A stretch of 64,000 nt of DNA, from contig DASQMI010000069.1 of the NCBI GenBank assembly GCA_035645555.1, positions 1-64,000 on the forward strand. The letters are read 5' to 3'. Below, piece by piece: positions 8,183 to 17,900 of this stretch. This DNA is from Lysobacter_F sp035645555 (GTDB lineage: Bacteria > Pseudomonadota > Gammaproteobacteria > Xanthomonadales > Xanthomonadaceae). The position numbers were made by a program, and so were the translations under genes. Position 1 is the first letter of the stretch, and every line of letters starts with the position of its first letter. The notes under the pieces are model-generated. The model did not search any database and was not told the origin of the DNA. It saw nothing but the letters and a program-made list of their open reading frames with translations.

Positions 8183-11100
8183 TCACTGGTGCGCCGGGGC
8201 GAGCGCGGGAATCCGCGCGCCGCGGATCTCGCCGACTGCCTTCAGGCGCCCGTCGACGAGCAACTTGGACAGCTCGCTGTGGATGTCGGCGAGCACCGTG
8301 CGCAGGTCGGTGCGCTCGGTCGGGCGGAACGCCGCCCAGCCGTCGCGGCCGCGGCTCTTGACGAAATACAGCGCCTGGTCGGCCAGCTCCACCAGCGCCT
8401 CCCAGTTGAAGTGGGCGCGCACGTCGCGGAACAGCGGATATTCGGCGAAGCCGATCGAGCAGGTCAGCTGGATGGTGTCGCCGTTGGCGACCGCGAAGTC
8501 GTGCCCGTTGACCGCGTTGCGCAGACGGCGGCCGATCACCCGCAGGTGGTCGCGCGGCATCGGCCGGAACACCAGCAGGAACTCCTCGCCGCCCCAGCGC
8601 GCGACGTAATCGCCGCTGCGCACCTGCGCGGCGAGGATCTCGGCGAACTGCTGCAGCACCATGTCGCCGGATCGATGGCCGAAGTGGTCGTTCACCGCCT
8701 TGAAGTGGTCGATGTCGACCAGCGCGATCACCATCACCTCGTCCTGATGCACGCCAAGCGCGAGCTGGCGGTCGTAGTAGGCGAGGTCGGCCGGGATCTG
8801 GTCGGTGACGTAGCGGCGGTTGCGCAGGCCGGTCAGCGGATCGGTGCGGCTGACGTCCTCCAGCCGCTGCTTGGCCTCCTCCAGCGCCTGCGTGCGCTGC
8901 CGCACCACGCCCTCCAGCGCGATCCGCTGCTTGCGATGGCGGTGCTGCTGGTAGCGGTAGCCGGCGTAGGCGAGCGCGCCCAGCAGCAGCACGATCACCG
9001 CCGCGAACGCGCGGGTCTCGTGCAGGTACGGGCGGATGGTGAACGCGAGCGCGGTCGGCTGCGCGGAAAGCCCGGTGTTGTTGGCGCCGGCGACCTCGAA
9101 CACGTAGTCGCCTGGCGGCAGGTTGGTGTAGCGCGTGCTGCGGTTGGTCGGATCGGCCTGGCGCCAGGCGCGGTCGTAGCCGCGCAGCCGGTACTGCAGG
9201 GTGACACTTTCCGGATCCTGCAGGCTCAGCACAGTGAACTCGAAGCCGAGGTCGCGCGCGTCGGCGGGCAGCGCCGCATCCGCCACCGTCGCGGCCGGCA
9301 TCCAGCTGTCGCCCTGCTGCACGCGCTCGATCACCGCCTGCGGCGCCACCGTGTTCTTGACGATGTCGCGCGGGTCCAGCGCGACCACGCCGTCGCGGCT
9401 GGGCAGCCACAGCTGGCCGTTGCGCTGGAAACCCTTCGCCGTGCCGGCGCCGTTGCAGCAGTAGCCCTGCTGGCCGCTGCGCGGATCGCCGCGCTCGTTG
9501 AGCACCATCTCGCCGCGCACGCGTTCGCTGCGGCCGAGGCCGATCGCGTCCAGGTCGGCCAGCGGCACGCGCACGATGCCGCGCAGGCCGGCGGTCCACA
9601 GGTAGCCGCCGAGCTCGGTGATGAAGAACGCCGGGTTGGCCGGCATGCCCTGTTCCGGCCCGAGCCGGATCCAGCGCTTGCCGTCGGTGAGGAACAGCCG
9701 CTCCGACAGGCTGCCCACCACCAGGCGACCGTCCGGCAGTTCGTACAGCGAGGTGATGTCCGTCGGGCGTTCGCCGCTGCCGCCAAGCGCGGCGAAGCGG
9801 CTGCCGCGCCATTCGTACACGCCGGTGCGGCTGCCGACCAGGACGCGGTCGTTGCGGGTGCGCAGCAGGTGCATCGCGCGCGAGTCGGCCAAGCCATCGG
9901 CCTCGCCGAAGCGGCGCACGTGGCCGCCGTGCAGACGGAACACGCCCTCGCTGGTGGGGATCCACAACCCGCCCTCGGCGTCGCGGACGAAGCCGTGGAC
10001 CTGCGCGCCGTCGAGCGTGCGCAGTTCCGCCGGCCGGCTCAGCGCGCCGATCCGGTCGCCGTCGAGCGCCAGGACGGCGACCCCGCGGCGGGTGCCAATC
10101 CATAGCCGGTCGTGCTCGGCGAGCAGGTTGTAGGCGTGCGGGTGCGGCAGCTGGTCGCCGCGCACCACCAGGCGGAAACGGCCGTCCTCGAAGAGGGCGA
10201 GGCCGTCGTTGGTGCCGACCCAGACCCGCCCGCGGGCGTCGGGCGTCACCGACCACACGATCGGCTCGTGCAGGCCTTCGGCGGTGCTGAAGCGGCGGGT
10301 CCAGGCGTCGCCGGTGCGCACCAGCCCCAGCCACTGGCTGCCGAACCACAGGTTGCCTTCGCGATCCTCGAATGCGCTGCGCAGGCCGGGAATGCCGCCG
10401 GCGCCGCGCGCGGGGACGAATTCGGCCAGGCGGCCGTGGCGGATGCGCGCCAGGCCCATGTCGCCGCCGGCCCACACGTTGCCGTCGCGGTCGGCGTACA
10501 GCAGCTCGATCGGCGCGTTGCGCAGCGACGGCACGGCGGTGAACTCGTGCCACTGGCCGTCCTCGCCGAGCGAATACAGGCCGAGCGCGGTGGCCGCCCA
10601 CATCCGGCCCTGGGCATGCAGCAGGCGTTGCACGGCCGCGTTGGCGGCCGCGGCCGGCAGCGGATAGGCGCGCCAGCGGCCGACCGGATCGCGCCGGCGC
10701 ACTTCGCCGCGCGCGCCGACCCACAGCCCGTCCGGCCGCCACCACAGCGCGTGCGCCGGCCGCGGCGAGGTCTCCACCGGCCACAGCCGCCCGCCGCGCA
10801 GCAGGAACACGCCTTCGGCGGCGGCGATCCACAGCGTGCCGCGGCCGTCCTCGGCGAACGCGTAGACGTCGATGCCCGGCCAGCGCTGCGGGTCGATGGT
10901 CGGGACCGCGGCGAAGCGGCGGCCGTCGTGCACCGCCACGCCCTTGTAGGTGCCGATCCAGACCCGGCCGTCGCGGGCGGCGTGCAGCGCGCGGATCCAC
11001 ACCGCCGGCAGTGCCGGTTCGTTGTCGGGAGTGAACGACGTGAAGCGCACGCCGTCGAAGCGCGCCACCCCGGCCTGGGTGCCGACCCACAGGTAGCCGG

Positions 11101-11263
11101 CGCGGTCCTGGGTGATCGCCGCTACGGTGATCTGCGGCAGGCCCTGCTCGATCGACCACGTCTGCCGGACGTGGTGGTGGAACGCCTTGTCGGGCTCCAG
11201 GCCGCGCACCAGGCGCGGCGCCAGCAGGCACAGGAGCCCCAGCAGGATGACGACGGTGCGCAT
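8183..11263 (-). CDS. Diguanylate cyclase with Reg_prop/Y_Y_Y periplasmic sensor
   Basis: 1026 residues. Signal peptide/first helix 1-21, then about 700 residues of Reg_prop propeller repeats (recurring D-x-x-G-x-LW-x-G units such as DRAGYLWVGTQ, DRDGNVWAGGD, DREGNLWFGSQ). A Y_Y_Y-like domain (LQYRLRGYDRAW...TNLPPGDYVFEV) follows, then a transmembrane helix near 745-765 and a short coiled coil. The C-terminal GGDEF domain has the active site GGEEF at 891-895. It should convert an extracytoplasmic signal into cyclic-di-GMP. Propellers of this type are typical of sugar-sensing two-component proteins in Bacteroidetes and xanthomonads; the ligand here is unknown. No EAL domain. Confidence 0.9.
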   Translation of the reverse strand: MRTVVILLGLLCLLAPRLVRGLEPDKAFHHHVRQTWSIEQGLPQITVAAITQDRAGYLWVGTQAGVARFDGVRFTSFTPDNEPALPAVWIRALHAARDGRVWIGTYKGVAVHDGRRFAAVPTIDPQRWPGIDVYAFAEDGRGTLWIAAAEGVFLLRGGRLWPVETSPRPAHALWWRPDGLWVGARGEVRRRDPVGRWRAYPLPAAAANAAVQRLLHAQGRMWAATALGLYSLGEDGQWHEFTAVPSLRNAPIELLYADRDGNVWAGGDMGLARIRHGRLAEFVPARGAGGIPGLRSAFEDREGNLWFGSQWLGLVRTGDAWTRRFSTAEGLHEPIVWSVTPDARGRVWVGTNDGLALFEDGRFRLVVRGDQLPHPHAYNLLAEHDRLWIGTRRGVAVLALDGDRIGALSRPAELRTLDGAQVHGFVRDAEGGLWIPTSEGVFRLHGGHVRRFGEADGLADSRAMHLLRTRNDRVLVGSRTGVYEWRGSRFAALGGSGERPTDITSLYELPDGRLVVGSLSERLFLTDGKRWIRLGPEQGMPANPAFFITELGGYLWTAGLRGIVRVPLADLDAIGLGRSERVRGEMVLNERGDPRSGQQGYCCNGAGTAKGFQRNGQLWLPSRDGVVALDPRDIVKNTVAPQAVIERVQQGDSWMPAATVADAALPADARDLGFEFTVLSLQDPESVTLQYRLRGYDRAWRQADPTNRSTRYTNLPPGDYVFEVAGANNTGLSAQPTALAFTIRPYLHETRAFAAVIVLLLGALAYAGYRYQQHRHRKQRIALEGVVRQRTQALEEAKQRLEDVSRTDPLTGLRNRRYVTDQIPADLAYYDRQLALGVHQDEVMVIALVDIDHFKAVNDHFGHRSGDMVLQQFAEILAAQVRSGDYVARWGGEEFLLVFRPMPRDHLRVIGRRLRNAVNGHDFAVANGDTIQLTCSIGFAEYPLFRDVRAHFNWEALVELADQALYFVKSRGRDGWAAFRPTERTDLRTVLADIHSELSKLLVDGRLKAVGEIRGARIPALAPAHQ

Positions 11264-11342
11264 GGCCGTGCCGCTCTTCCCCAGACGGTGACCCCGATGC
11301 CGAAGTTAGCGGCAGGGACCGGCCGGACCTGAGCGGGCACGT

Positions 11343-12725
11343 TCAGCATTCGATGACGTTCACCGCGAGCCCGCCGCGGGAGGTTTCCTTGTACTTGTCC
11401 TGCATGTCCCGGCCGGTGTCGCGCATGGTCTTGATGACCTTGTCCAGCGACACCTTGTGCTTGCCGTCGCCGCGCAGCGCCATCCGGCTGGCGTTGATCG
11501 CCTTCACCGCGCCCATCGCGTTGCGCTCGATGCACGGGATCTGCACCAGGCCGCCGATCGGGTCGCAGGTCAGGCCCAGGTTGTGCTCCATGCCGATCTC
11601 GGCGGCGTTCTCGACCTGGCCCGGGGTGCCGCCGAGCGCGGCGGTGAGGCCGGCGGCGGCCATCGAGCAGGCCACGCCGACCTCACCCTGGCAGCCGACC
11701 TCGGCGCCGCTGATCGACGCGTTTTCCTTGTAGAGGATGCCGACCGCGGCGGCGGTGAGCAGGAACTCGCGCACGCCGTGGATGCTGGCGCCCGGACAGA
11801 AGCGGTCGTAGTAGTGCAGGACCGCCGGGATGATCCCGGCCGCGCCGTTGGTCGGCGCCGTCACCACGCGGCCGCCGGCGGCGTTCTCCTCGTTGACCGC
11901 CAGCGCGTACAGGTTGACCCAGTCGAGCACCGTGAGCGGATCGCGCATCGCCGCCTCCGGGCGCGCGGACAGCTCGGCGTACAGCGCCGGCGCGCGCCGC
12001 GGCACGTGCAGGCCGCCGGGCAGGGTGCCCGCGGAACGGATGCCGCGCGCCACGCAGGCCTGCATCGCCGCCCAGATCTCGTCGAGCGCCGCGTCGATCT
12101 CCGCCGGCGTACGCCACACCTGCTCGTTGGCGTACATCAGCTGGCCGATGGTCATCGCGTGCTGCGCGCAACGCGCCAGCAGTTCGTCGCCGGAATGGAA
12201 CGGATGCGGCAGCTCGGTGGTGTCGGCGACGATGCGGTCCTCCGCGGCTTCGTCCTGGTTGACCACGAAGCCGCCGCCGACCGAGTAGTAGTCGCGGGTG
12301 GCGATCACGTTGCCGTCGACGTCGAACGCCGTGAAGCGCATGCCGTTGGTGTGGAACGGCAGCTTCTGGCGCTTGTTCATGATGAGGTCGTGCTTCTCGT
12401 CGAAGCCGATCTCGTGCTGGCCGAACAGGCGGATGCGCTTGGTCGACCGGATCCGCTCCAGCGCCGGCGGGATGACGTCCGGGTCGATCTGGTTCGGCCA
12501 ATGGCCCTCCAGCCCCATCAGCACCGCCTTGTCGGTACCGTGGCCGCGGCCGGTGAGCGCGAGCGAACCGAACACCTCGGCGCGCACGCGCACGGTGCGC
12601 GGCAGGTCGCCGTTCTCGATCAGCCAGCGCTGCACGAAGCGCGCGGCGGCGCGCATCGGCCCCACGGTGTGCGAGGAGCTCGGTCCGACGCCGATCTTGA
12701 ACAGGTCGAAGGTGCTGACGGCCAC
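11343..12725 (-). CDS. sdaA: L-serine ammonia-lyase (iron-sulfur)
   Basis: 460 residues. Deaminates L-serine to pyruvate and ammonia. The N-terminal FDLFKIGVGPSSSHTVGPM and the Fe-S cluster region with Cys in GCQGEVGVACS and CDPIGGLVQIPC identify the single-chain SdaA/SdaB type. The start is GTG at 12725 (protein MAVSTFDLFK); the frame further upstream reads as an Arg-rich non-family sequence. No good Shine-Dalgarno is visible. A TAGAAT hexamer at 12762-12757 on the minus strand is a candidate -10. Confidence 0.95.
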   Translation of the reverse strand: MAVSTFDLFKIGVGPSSSHTVGPMRAAARFVQRWLIENGDLPRTVRVRAEVFGSLALTGRGHGTDKAVLMGLEGHWPNQIDPDVIPPALERIRSTKRIRLFGQHEIGFDEKHDLIMNKRQKLPFHTNGMRFTAFDVDGNVIATRDYYSVGGGFVVNQDEAAEDRIVADTTELPHPFHSGDELLARCAQHAMTIGQLMYANEQVWRTPAEIDAALDEIWAAMQACVARGIRSAGTLPGGLHVPRRAPALYAELSARPEAAMRDPLTVLDWVNLYALAVNEENAAGGRVVTAPTNGAAGIIPAVLHYYDRFCPGASIHGVREFLLTAAAVGILYKENASISGAEVGCQGEVGVACSMAAAGLTAALGGTPGQVENAAEIGMEHNLGLTCDPIGGLVQIPCIERNAMGAVKAINASRMALRGDGKHKVSLDKVIKTMRDTGRDMQDKYKETSRGGLAVNVIEC

Positions 12726-12756
12726 GCGCGCAGGCCCGGAAATGAAGGAGGCGGCT

Positions 12757-12762
12757 ATTCTA
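12757..12762 (-). promoter_or_regulatory. Candidate -10 element (TAGAAT) for sdaA
   Basis: TAGAAT on the minus strand, 31 bases before the GTG start of sdaA. The same hexamer, in the right orientation, precedes five other genes or operons here (YceI at 14793, yqgE, pyrB, kdsD, purM). Confidence 0.4.
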
Positions 12763-12805
12763 CGCCGCCGCCTGCGTCCACCCGTTCCCGCCACCGGCCT
12801 ACCGC

Positions 12806-13045
12806 ATGATCCGGTTCATCCTGTTCCAGCGCGACGACTGCCACCTGTGCGACCTCGCGCTGGACGTGCTGGCGCAGGCCCGGCTCCCCGAGTTCGAGAG
12901 CGTGTTCATCGACGAGGACGACGCGCTCGAGGCGCGCTACGGCCTGCGCGTGCCGGTGCTGCGCGACGCCCGCACCGAGCGCGAGCTGGACTGGCCGTTC
13001 GATGCCGATACGGTGCGTCGCTTCGTCGCCGGAGATCCGGGCTAG
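12806..13045 (+). CDS. Glutaredoxin-like (DUF836) protein
   Basis: 79-residue thioredoxin-fold protein. The redox motif C12-H-L-C15 follows the first strand (MIRFILFQRDD); a cis-Pro strand RVPVLRDA lies at about 49-56. Length and motif fit the glutaredoxin-2-like/DUF836 group, which probably acts as a small cytoplasmic thiol-disulfide reductant. Its last four bases overlap the stop of the convergent YceI gene. Divergent from sdaA (80 bases). Confidence 0.8.
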   Translation: MIRFILFQRDDCHLCDLALDVLAQARLPEFESVFIDEDDALEARYGLRVPVLRDARTERELDWPFDADTVRRFVAGDPG

Positions 13046-13608
13046 CGCGGCGCGCCGGCGGCCGGCTGCAGCAGCACGCGTGCGCTGACCGCCACCTCGT
13101 CGGGGATCACGCCGGTGTCGGCCCAGTCGCCGCCGCCGACGCCGAACTGCAGCCGCCGCACGCTCGCGCGGCCGCTGAGCACCGGCGTGGCGCCCGGGGT
13201 CCAGGTGAAGGTGAGCGTCACCGGCTTGTCGACCCCGCGCAGGCTGAGCGTGCCGTCGGCGGCGTAGCGACCGCCGCCGAGCGCGCGGAAACGGGTGGCC
13301 ACGTAGCGCGCGTGCGGGAAACGCGAGGCGTCGAAGAAATCCGCGCCCTTCAGCGCGTCGTCGCGCTCGGCGTTGGCGGTGGCCGCGCTGGCGAGCGCGA
13401 CGTCGACCTCCAGCCGAGCCTGCGCCAGCTGCTGTGGATCGAAGCGCAACCGCGTGTGGAAGCGCTCGAAGCGGCCGACGAACGTCTCGCCCTGGAACGC
13501 GCTCGCGAACGTCAGCGCGGAGCCGCGCGCCTGCACGTAGTCGCGCGCATGCGCCGGCACAGCGAGCGAAGCGAGCGCGAGCGCCGCGGCGAGCAGCTCA
13601 CGGCGCAT
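13042..13608 (-). CDS. YceI-family periplasmic protein
   Basis: 188 residues with a signal peptide (1-21, ends VPAHA). The YceI lipocalin-like beta barrel is visible: LTFASAFQGETFVGRFERFHTRLRFDP, DFFDASRFPHARYVATRF and GTLSLRGVDKPVTLTFTW. YceI proteins bind long isoprenoid lipids. It overlaps the upstream cytochrome b561 gene by 11 bases and is the last gene of a three-gene operon with a second YceI gene first. Confidence 0.9.
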   Translation of the reverse strand: MRRELLAAALALASLAVPAHARDYVQARGSALTFASAFQGETFVGRFERFHTRLRFDPQQLAQARLEVDVALASAATANAERDDALKGADFFDASRFPHARYVATRFRALGGGRYAADGTLSLRGVDKPVTLTFTWTPGATPVLSGRASVRRLQFGVGGGDWADTGVIPDEVAVSARVLLQPAAGAPR

Positions 13609-14173
13609 CGGATGTGCTCCCGGCGGACCGGCGTCCCGGCAGCATGCGGCGCAGGGTGTCGTCCTGCAGGAACAGGTGGTGGTAGAACGCCGCCCCCGCG
13701 TGCGCCACCGCCAGCACGATCAGCAGCCAGAACGCGTTCTCGTGGAACGCCTCGGCACGCTCGTGCAGCGCTTCGTCGGTGGCGGTGAGCGCCGGCAGGT
13801 CGATCAGGCCGAACCACTGCAGCGGGAAGCCGGCGCTGGAATTGATCACCCAGCCGCTCAGCGGCAGTGCGAACAGCAGCACATACAGCGCCGCGTGGGT
13901 GACCTGCGCCGCGCGGCGCTGCAGCGGCGGCATCCCGGCCAGCGGGCGCGGCGCGCCCGCGAACAGCCGCCATCCCAGCCGCAGCGTCGCCAGCGCCAGG
14001 ACGGTCAGCCCGAGCGACTTGTGCAGCGCGTACACGCGCACCTTGGTGGCGCCGGCGGGCAGCTCGACCATGGTCAGCCCGAGCACCGCCATCGTCACGA
14101 TCAGCACCACGATCAGCCAGTGCAGCAGTTGGCTGACCGGTCCCCAGCGATCCTCGGCGTTCTTCCAGCTCAC
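13598..14173 (-). CDS. Cytochrome b561
   Basis: 191 residues, four transmembrane helices, with haem-ligand candidates His in QLLHWLIVV, ALHKSLGL, VTHAALYV and VAHAGAAFYHHLF. Di-haem b561 proteins pass electrons across the inner membrane. The start is GTG at 14173, overlapping the upstream YceI stop as GTGA (4 bases); the frame stays open further upstream but reads antisense-like Arg/Ala-rich sequence there. Sandwiched between two YceI genes, which suggests a quinone- or isoprenoid-linked redox task. Confidence 0.9.
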   Translation of the reverse strand: MSWKNAEDRWGPVSQLLHWLIVVLIVTMAVLGLTMVELPAGATKVRVYALHKSLGLTVLALATLRLGWRLFAGAPRPLAGMPPLQRRAAQVTHAALYVLLFALPLSGWVINSSAGFPLQWFGLIDLPALTATDEALHERAEAFHENAFWLLIVLAVAHAGAAFYHHLFLQDDTLRRMLPGRRSAGSTSDAP

Positions 14174-14793
14174 GGCGTGTCCCCTTCCCGGTCGGCGGCG
14201 CGGTCGCGCACCGCTTCGGCTTCGATGCGCAGCTCCACACCATGCCCGATCACGCTCGACCATGCATCGATGCCGAAGTCGCGGCGGTCCAGCGTGGCGG
14301 TGGCCGAGAACCCGGCGGTGCGCCGGAACGGCGGCAGCGGATGGCGCTTGTAGGCGTTGAACACCACGTCCAGGCATAGCGGGCGGGTCACCCCGTGCAG
14401 GGTGAGTTCGCCGCACACGCGCGCGGTGCGCGCATCGTGCGGCTCGACCGTGGTGGAGACGAAGCGCGCTTCCGGGTAGCGCGCGGCATCGAGGAAGCTG
14501 CGCCCGAGCGTGGCGCGGTTCCAGTCCGGATCGCCGAGGTCGAGCCGCTCGATCGGAATGCGCACGTCGAGCTCGGCGCCGGTCCAGTCCACGCCGTCGT
14601 CGAGCGGCGCGAAGCGTACCCGCCCGGTGCTGCCGGACACCGTGCCGAGCGCCTTCGAGAAACCGGCGTGGTCGATCGCGAACAGCACGCGGGTGTGCGC
14701 GGGGTCGAGCGCGAACGTCAGCGGCTCCGCCGCCACCGCGAGCGGCGGCACGGCGAGCAGCAGAAGGCAGGCGAGGCTCAGGACGGCGGTCAT
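14170..14793 (-). CDS. YceI-family periplasmic protein (operon leader)
   Basis: 207 residues with a signal peptide (about 1-21, ends LAVAA). YceI core: FALDPAHTRVLFAIDHAGFSKALGTVSG, SFLDAARYPEARFVSTTV and CGELTLHGVTRPLCLDVVFN. Only about distantly similar to the second YceI copy at 13042-13608. Its stop overlaps the cytochrome b561 start by four bases. A TAGAAT sits exactly six bases before the ATG and no Shine-Dalgarno is present, so the transcript may be leaderless. Confidence 0.9.
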   Translation of the reverse strand: MTAVLSLACLLLLAVPPLAVAAEPLTFALDPAHTRVLFAIDHAGFSKALGTVSGSTGRVRFAPLDDGVDWTGAELDVRIPIERLDLGDPDWNRATLGRSFLDAARYPEARFVSTTVEPHDARTARVCGELTLHGVTRPLCLDVVFNAYKRHPLPPFRRTAGFSATATLDRRDFGIDAWSSVIGHGVELRIEAEAVRDRAADREGDTP

Positions 14794-14799
14794 GGCCCG

Positions 14800-14805
14800 A
14801 TTCTA
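14800..14805 (-). promoter_or_regulatory. Candidate -10 element (TAGAAT), leaderless geometry
   Basis: TAGAAT on the minus strand ends six bases (CGGGCC) before the ATG at 14793. This places the expected transcription start on the start codon itself. No convincing -35. Confidence 0.5.
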
Positions 14806-14919
14806 GGCGCGCCGCGCCGCGGTCCGGTGAGCGGCGCGACGTCGGCACCGGCGCTTGCCGGGCGCGCGCCGATGCCCCAGCCTGTGCGCCGCGCGGGAAG
14901 GCCAAGGGGAGGCGAGCGC

Positions 14920-17900
14920 ATGCGCATGAGGCGGAGCGGAGGAGGATGGGCGGTCCTGCTGGTGCTGTGGCTGACGTCGGCGACCGCGGCGGTGCCGGAG
15001 CGACCGAGCCCGCGCCGGATCGGCGTCGACGAGGGGTTGCCGTCGAACACCGTCAACGGCATCGCCGAGGACCGCCAGGGATACGTGTGGTTCGCCACCA
15101 CCGACGGCCTTGCGCGCTACGACGGCGTCGGCATGCGCGTGTGGCGCCACGCGCCCGGCGATCCGGCCGCGCTGCCCGGCAACTCGCACGTCACCGCGGT
15201 GCACGTCGATCGCCGCGACCGCGTGTGGGTCGCGCTCGAAGGGCGCGGGCTCGCGATGCTCGATACCGCGCGCCGCCGCTTCACCCACTACCACCGTGGC
15301 GCGCGTCCGGAGATGGGCAGCGACGACGTGTTCGCGCTCGCAAGCGATGGCGATGCGATCTGGTTCGGCACCTACGACGGCGGTCTGCACCGGCTCGACG
15401 CGCACGGCCGCATCACCCGCTTCATGCCGCGCGAGAGCGATCCGCGCAGCCTGCCGTCGGAGACGGTGGTGTCGCTCGCGTTCGATGCGCGGGGCCAGCT
15501 GTGGGTAGGCACGCTCGCCGGGCTGGCGCGCTGGACCGGGCGCGACTTCGAACGCGTCGCGCTGCCCGGCGATCAGCCCGCGCCGCTGGTCTATTCGGTG
15601 ACGGCGATCGGCGACGCGCTGTGGGTCGGCGCCGCCACCGGCGTGTTTCGCCGCGAACGCGACGGCCGCTGGCAGCGGCCGGCGTGGTCGCCGATGTTCG
15701 AGCGTCCGAATGCGGTGATGGCGCTGGTCGCCGATGGCGACGGCGGCTACTGGATCGGCAGCCAGCGCGAGGTCTGGCGGGTTCCGCGCGACGGCGTGCC
15801 GGTGCCGCTCGGCAGCGGCGTTCCGCGCCCGGTGCTGCAGATGCTGCGGCAGTCCGACGGCGCGCTGTGGTTCCCGATCAGCGGCGCCGGCGTGGGCTAC
15901 CTGAGGCCGGACTGGAAGCGGCTGGCGGCGTATGCGCCCGGTTTCGCCGGCAGCGACAAGACGCGCTATTACGCCGCTGCGCCGGCGGCGGCCGGCGGCG
16001 TGTGGCTGGCCGGAATGCGCAGCGAGGTGTTCCGGCTCGATCCGGCCGGCGCGGTGCATGCGCTGCCGGAGCGAGTGGCGGCCGCACTGGAGGGCCGGCG
16101 CTTCTACGCGGCGCATGAGGATCCCGATGGGCGCCTTTGGCTGGGCGCGTTCGGCGAGCTGATCCGCATCGATCGCGACGGTGCGCTGCGGCAGTGGGGC
16201 GACAGCGGCGCCGAGGCTGCGCTGCCGGGGCAGATGGTGCAGATCGCCAGTGCCCCCGACGGCACGCTATGGACCGCCAGCAGCGACGGCGGATTGCAGC
16301 AGCGCGATGCGGCGAGCGGCCGCGTGCTGCTGACGATCACGCCCGAGTCCGGGCATGGGCTCGCGCGGGCGGATTTCGAGGCGCTGCGGATCGGTCCGGA
16401 CGGCGGGCCGTGGATCGCCACCGACGCCGGTCTCCTGCGCTGGAACGCGACCGCGCGGCGGCTGGAACCGGTGCCCGGACTTCCGGCCGGCGAGCGCGTG
16501 CATGCGTTCGCCTTCGACGGCGCCGACGCGCTGTGGCTGCACCGGCTGTCCGGACTGGCGCGTTATCGCCGTGACGGCGCCCGCTGGCGGCAGCTCGCGC
16601 ACGTCGGCGAAGCTCAGGGGCTGCCGGCGCTGGAAGGCGCGGCAGTGGCGGTGGACCGCCATGCGCGGGTGTGGCTGAGCACGCAGCGCGGCCTGTTCCG
16701 CTGGGACCCGCGCGCACGGCACGTGCGCCGCTTCGGCATCCAGGACGGCCTGAGCAGCCAGGAATTCATCGACCGTGTGCTGGTGCTGGACGCGCACGGA
16801 GTGCTGACCGCACCGCTGGAGGACGGCGGACTGGCGCAGCTGGACACCGCGTTCGCCGATCCGCCGCCGCGCACCCCGCAGCTGGTGTGGGACGCGGTCG
16901 ACGTGCGCCGCGCGGGCCGCTGGCAGCCGCTGCCGCTCGCCGGCGGGCTCGCGCTGGCGCCGGACGAGCGCGAGCTGCGCGTGCAGCTGCGCCTGCTGTC
17001 GTACGAGGACCCGGCCAGCAACCGCTATTCGACCTGGCTGGTGGGCTACGACGGCGGCTGGACCGCATACGGCACCAGCGGCGAGCGCGTGCTGGCCAAC
17101 CTGCCGCCCGGCGAGTACCTGCTGCGCGCACGCGCGATCGATGCCACCGGCGATCTCGCCGCCGAGCGGTCGCTGCGCTTCACCGTGCGGCCGCCGTGGT
17201 GGCGCACGCCGGCGGCGCTGGTCGCGTTCGCGCTGACCGCGCTGCTCGCCGTCGCCTGGGCCGCGCGCGCCTACCGCCTCCGCGTGCAGCGGCGCATCGC
17301 CTGGCTGCAGGCGCAGCGCGAGCGCGAGCTGGCGCGGCAGGCGTCGCTCGCCAAGACGCGCTTCCTCGCCACGCTCGGCCACGAGGTGCGTACGCCGATG
17401 ACCGGTGTGCTCGGCATGAGCGAGCTGCTGCTCGCCACGGCGCTGGATGGGCAGCAGCGCCGCTACGCCGAGTCGATTCGCCGCGCCGGCGAACACCTGC
17501 TGCGGCTGGTCAACGACGCGCTCGATCTCGCGCGCATCGAATCCGGCAAGCTCGAACTCGCCGAGGCACCGTTCGATACGCGCGCGCTGGTCGAAGAGGT
17601 GAGCGCGCTGATGGCGCCGCTGGCGCAGCGCAAGGGGCTGGCGTTTCGGGTCGAGGTCGAGCCCGCGGTGCCGGCCGGCCTGTGCGGCGACCGCAGCCGG
17701 GTGTGCCAGATCCTGCTCAACCTGCTCGGCAACGCGGTCAAGTTCACCGAGCGCGGCGAGGTGCGGTTGAAGGTGGACGCGCTCGCCACCGGCGTGCGGC
17801 TGCAGGTGTGCGATACCGGTCCGGGCCTGAACGAGGAGCAGAAATCGCGGCTGTTCCGCCGCTTCGAACAGGCCGACGGCGCGCGCACGGCCGCGCGCTA

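Noticed and set aside
8126..10105. A 659-codon plus-strand frame opposite the diguanylate cyclase
   Set aside because: Low-complexity antisense composition with no domain; the minus-strand gene has intact GGEEF and propeller repeats.
14174..14905. N-terminal extension of cytochrome b561 across the upstream YceI gene
   Set aside because: Out-of-frame reading of the YceI gene; the four-helix b561 starts at GTG 14173 in a GTGA overlap.
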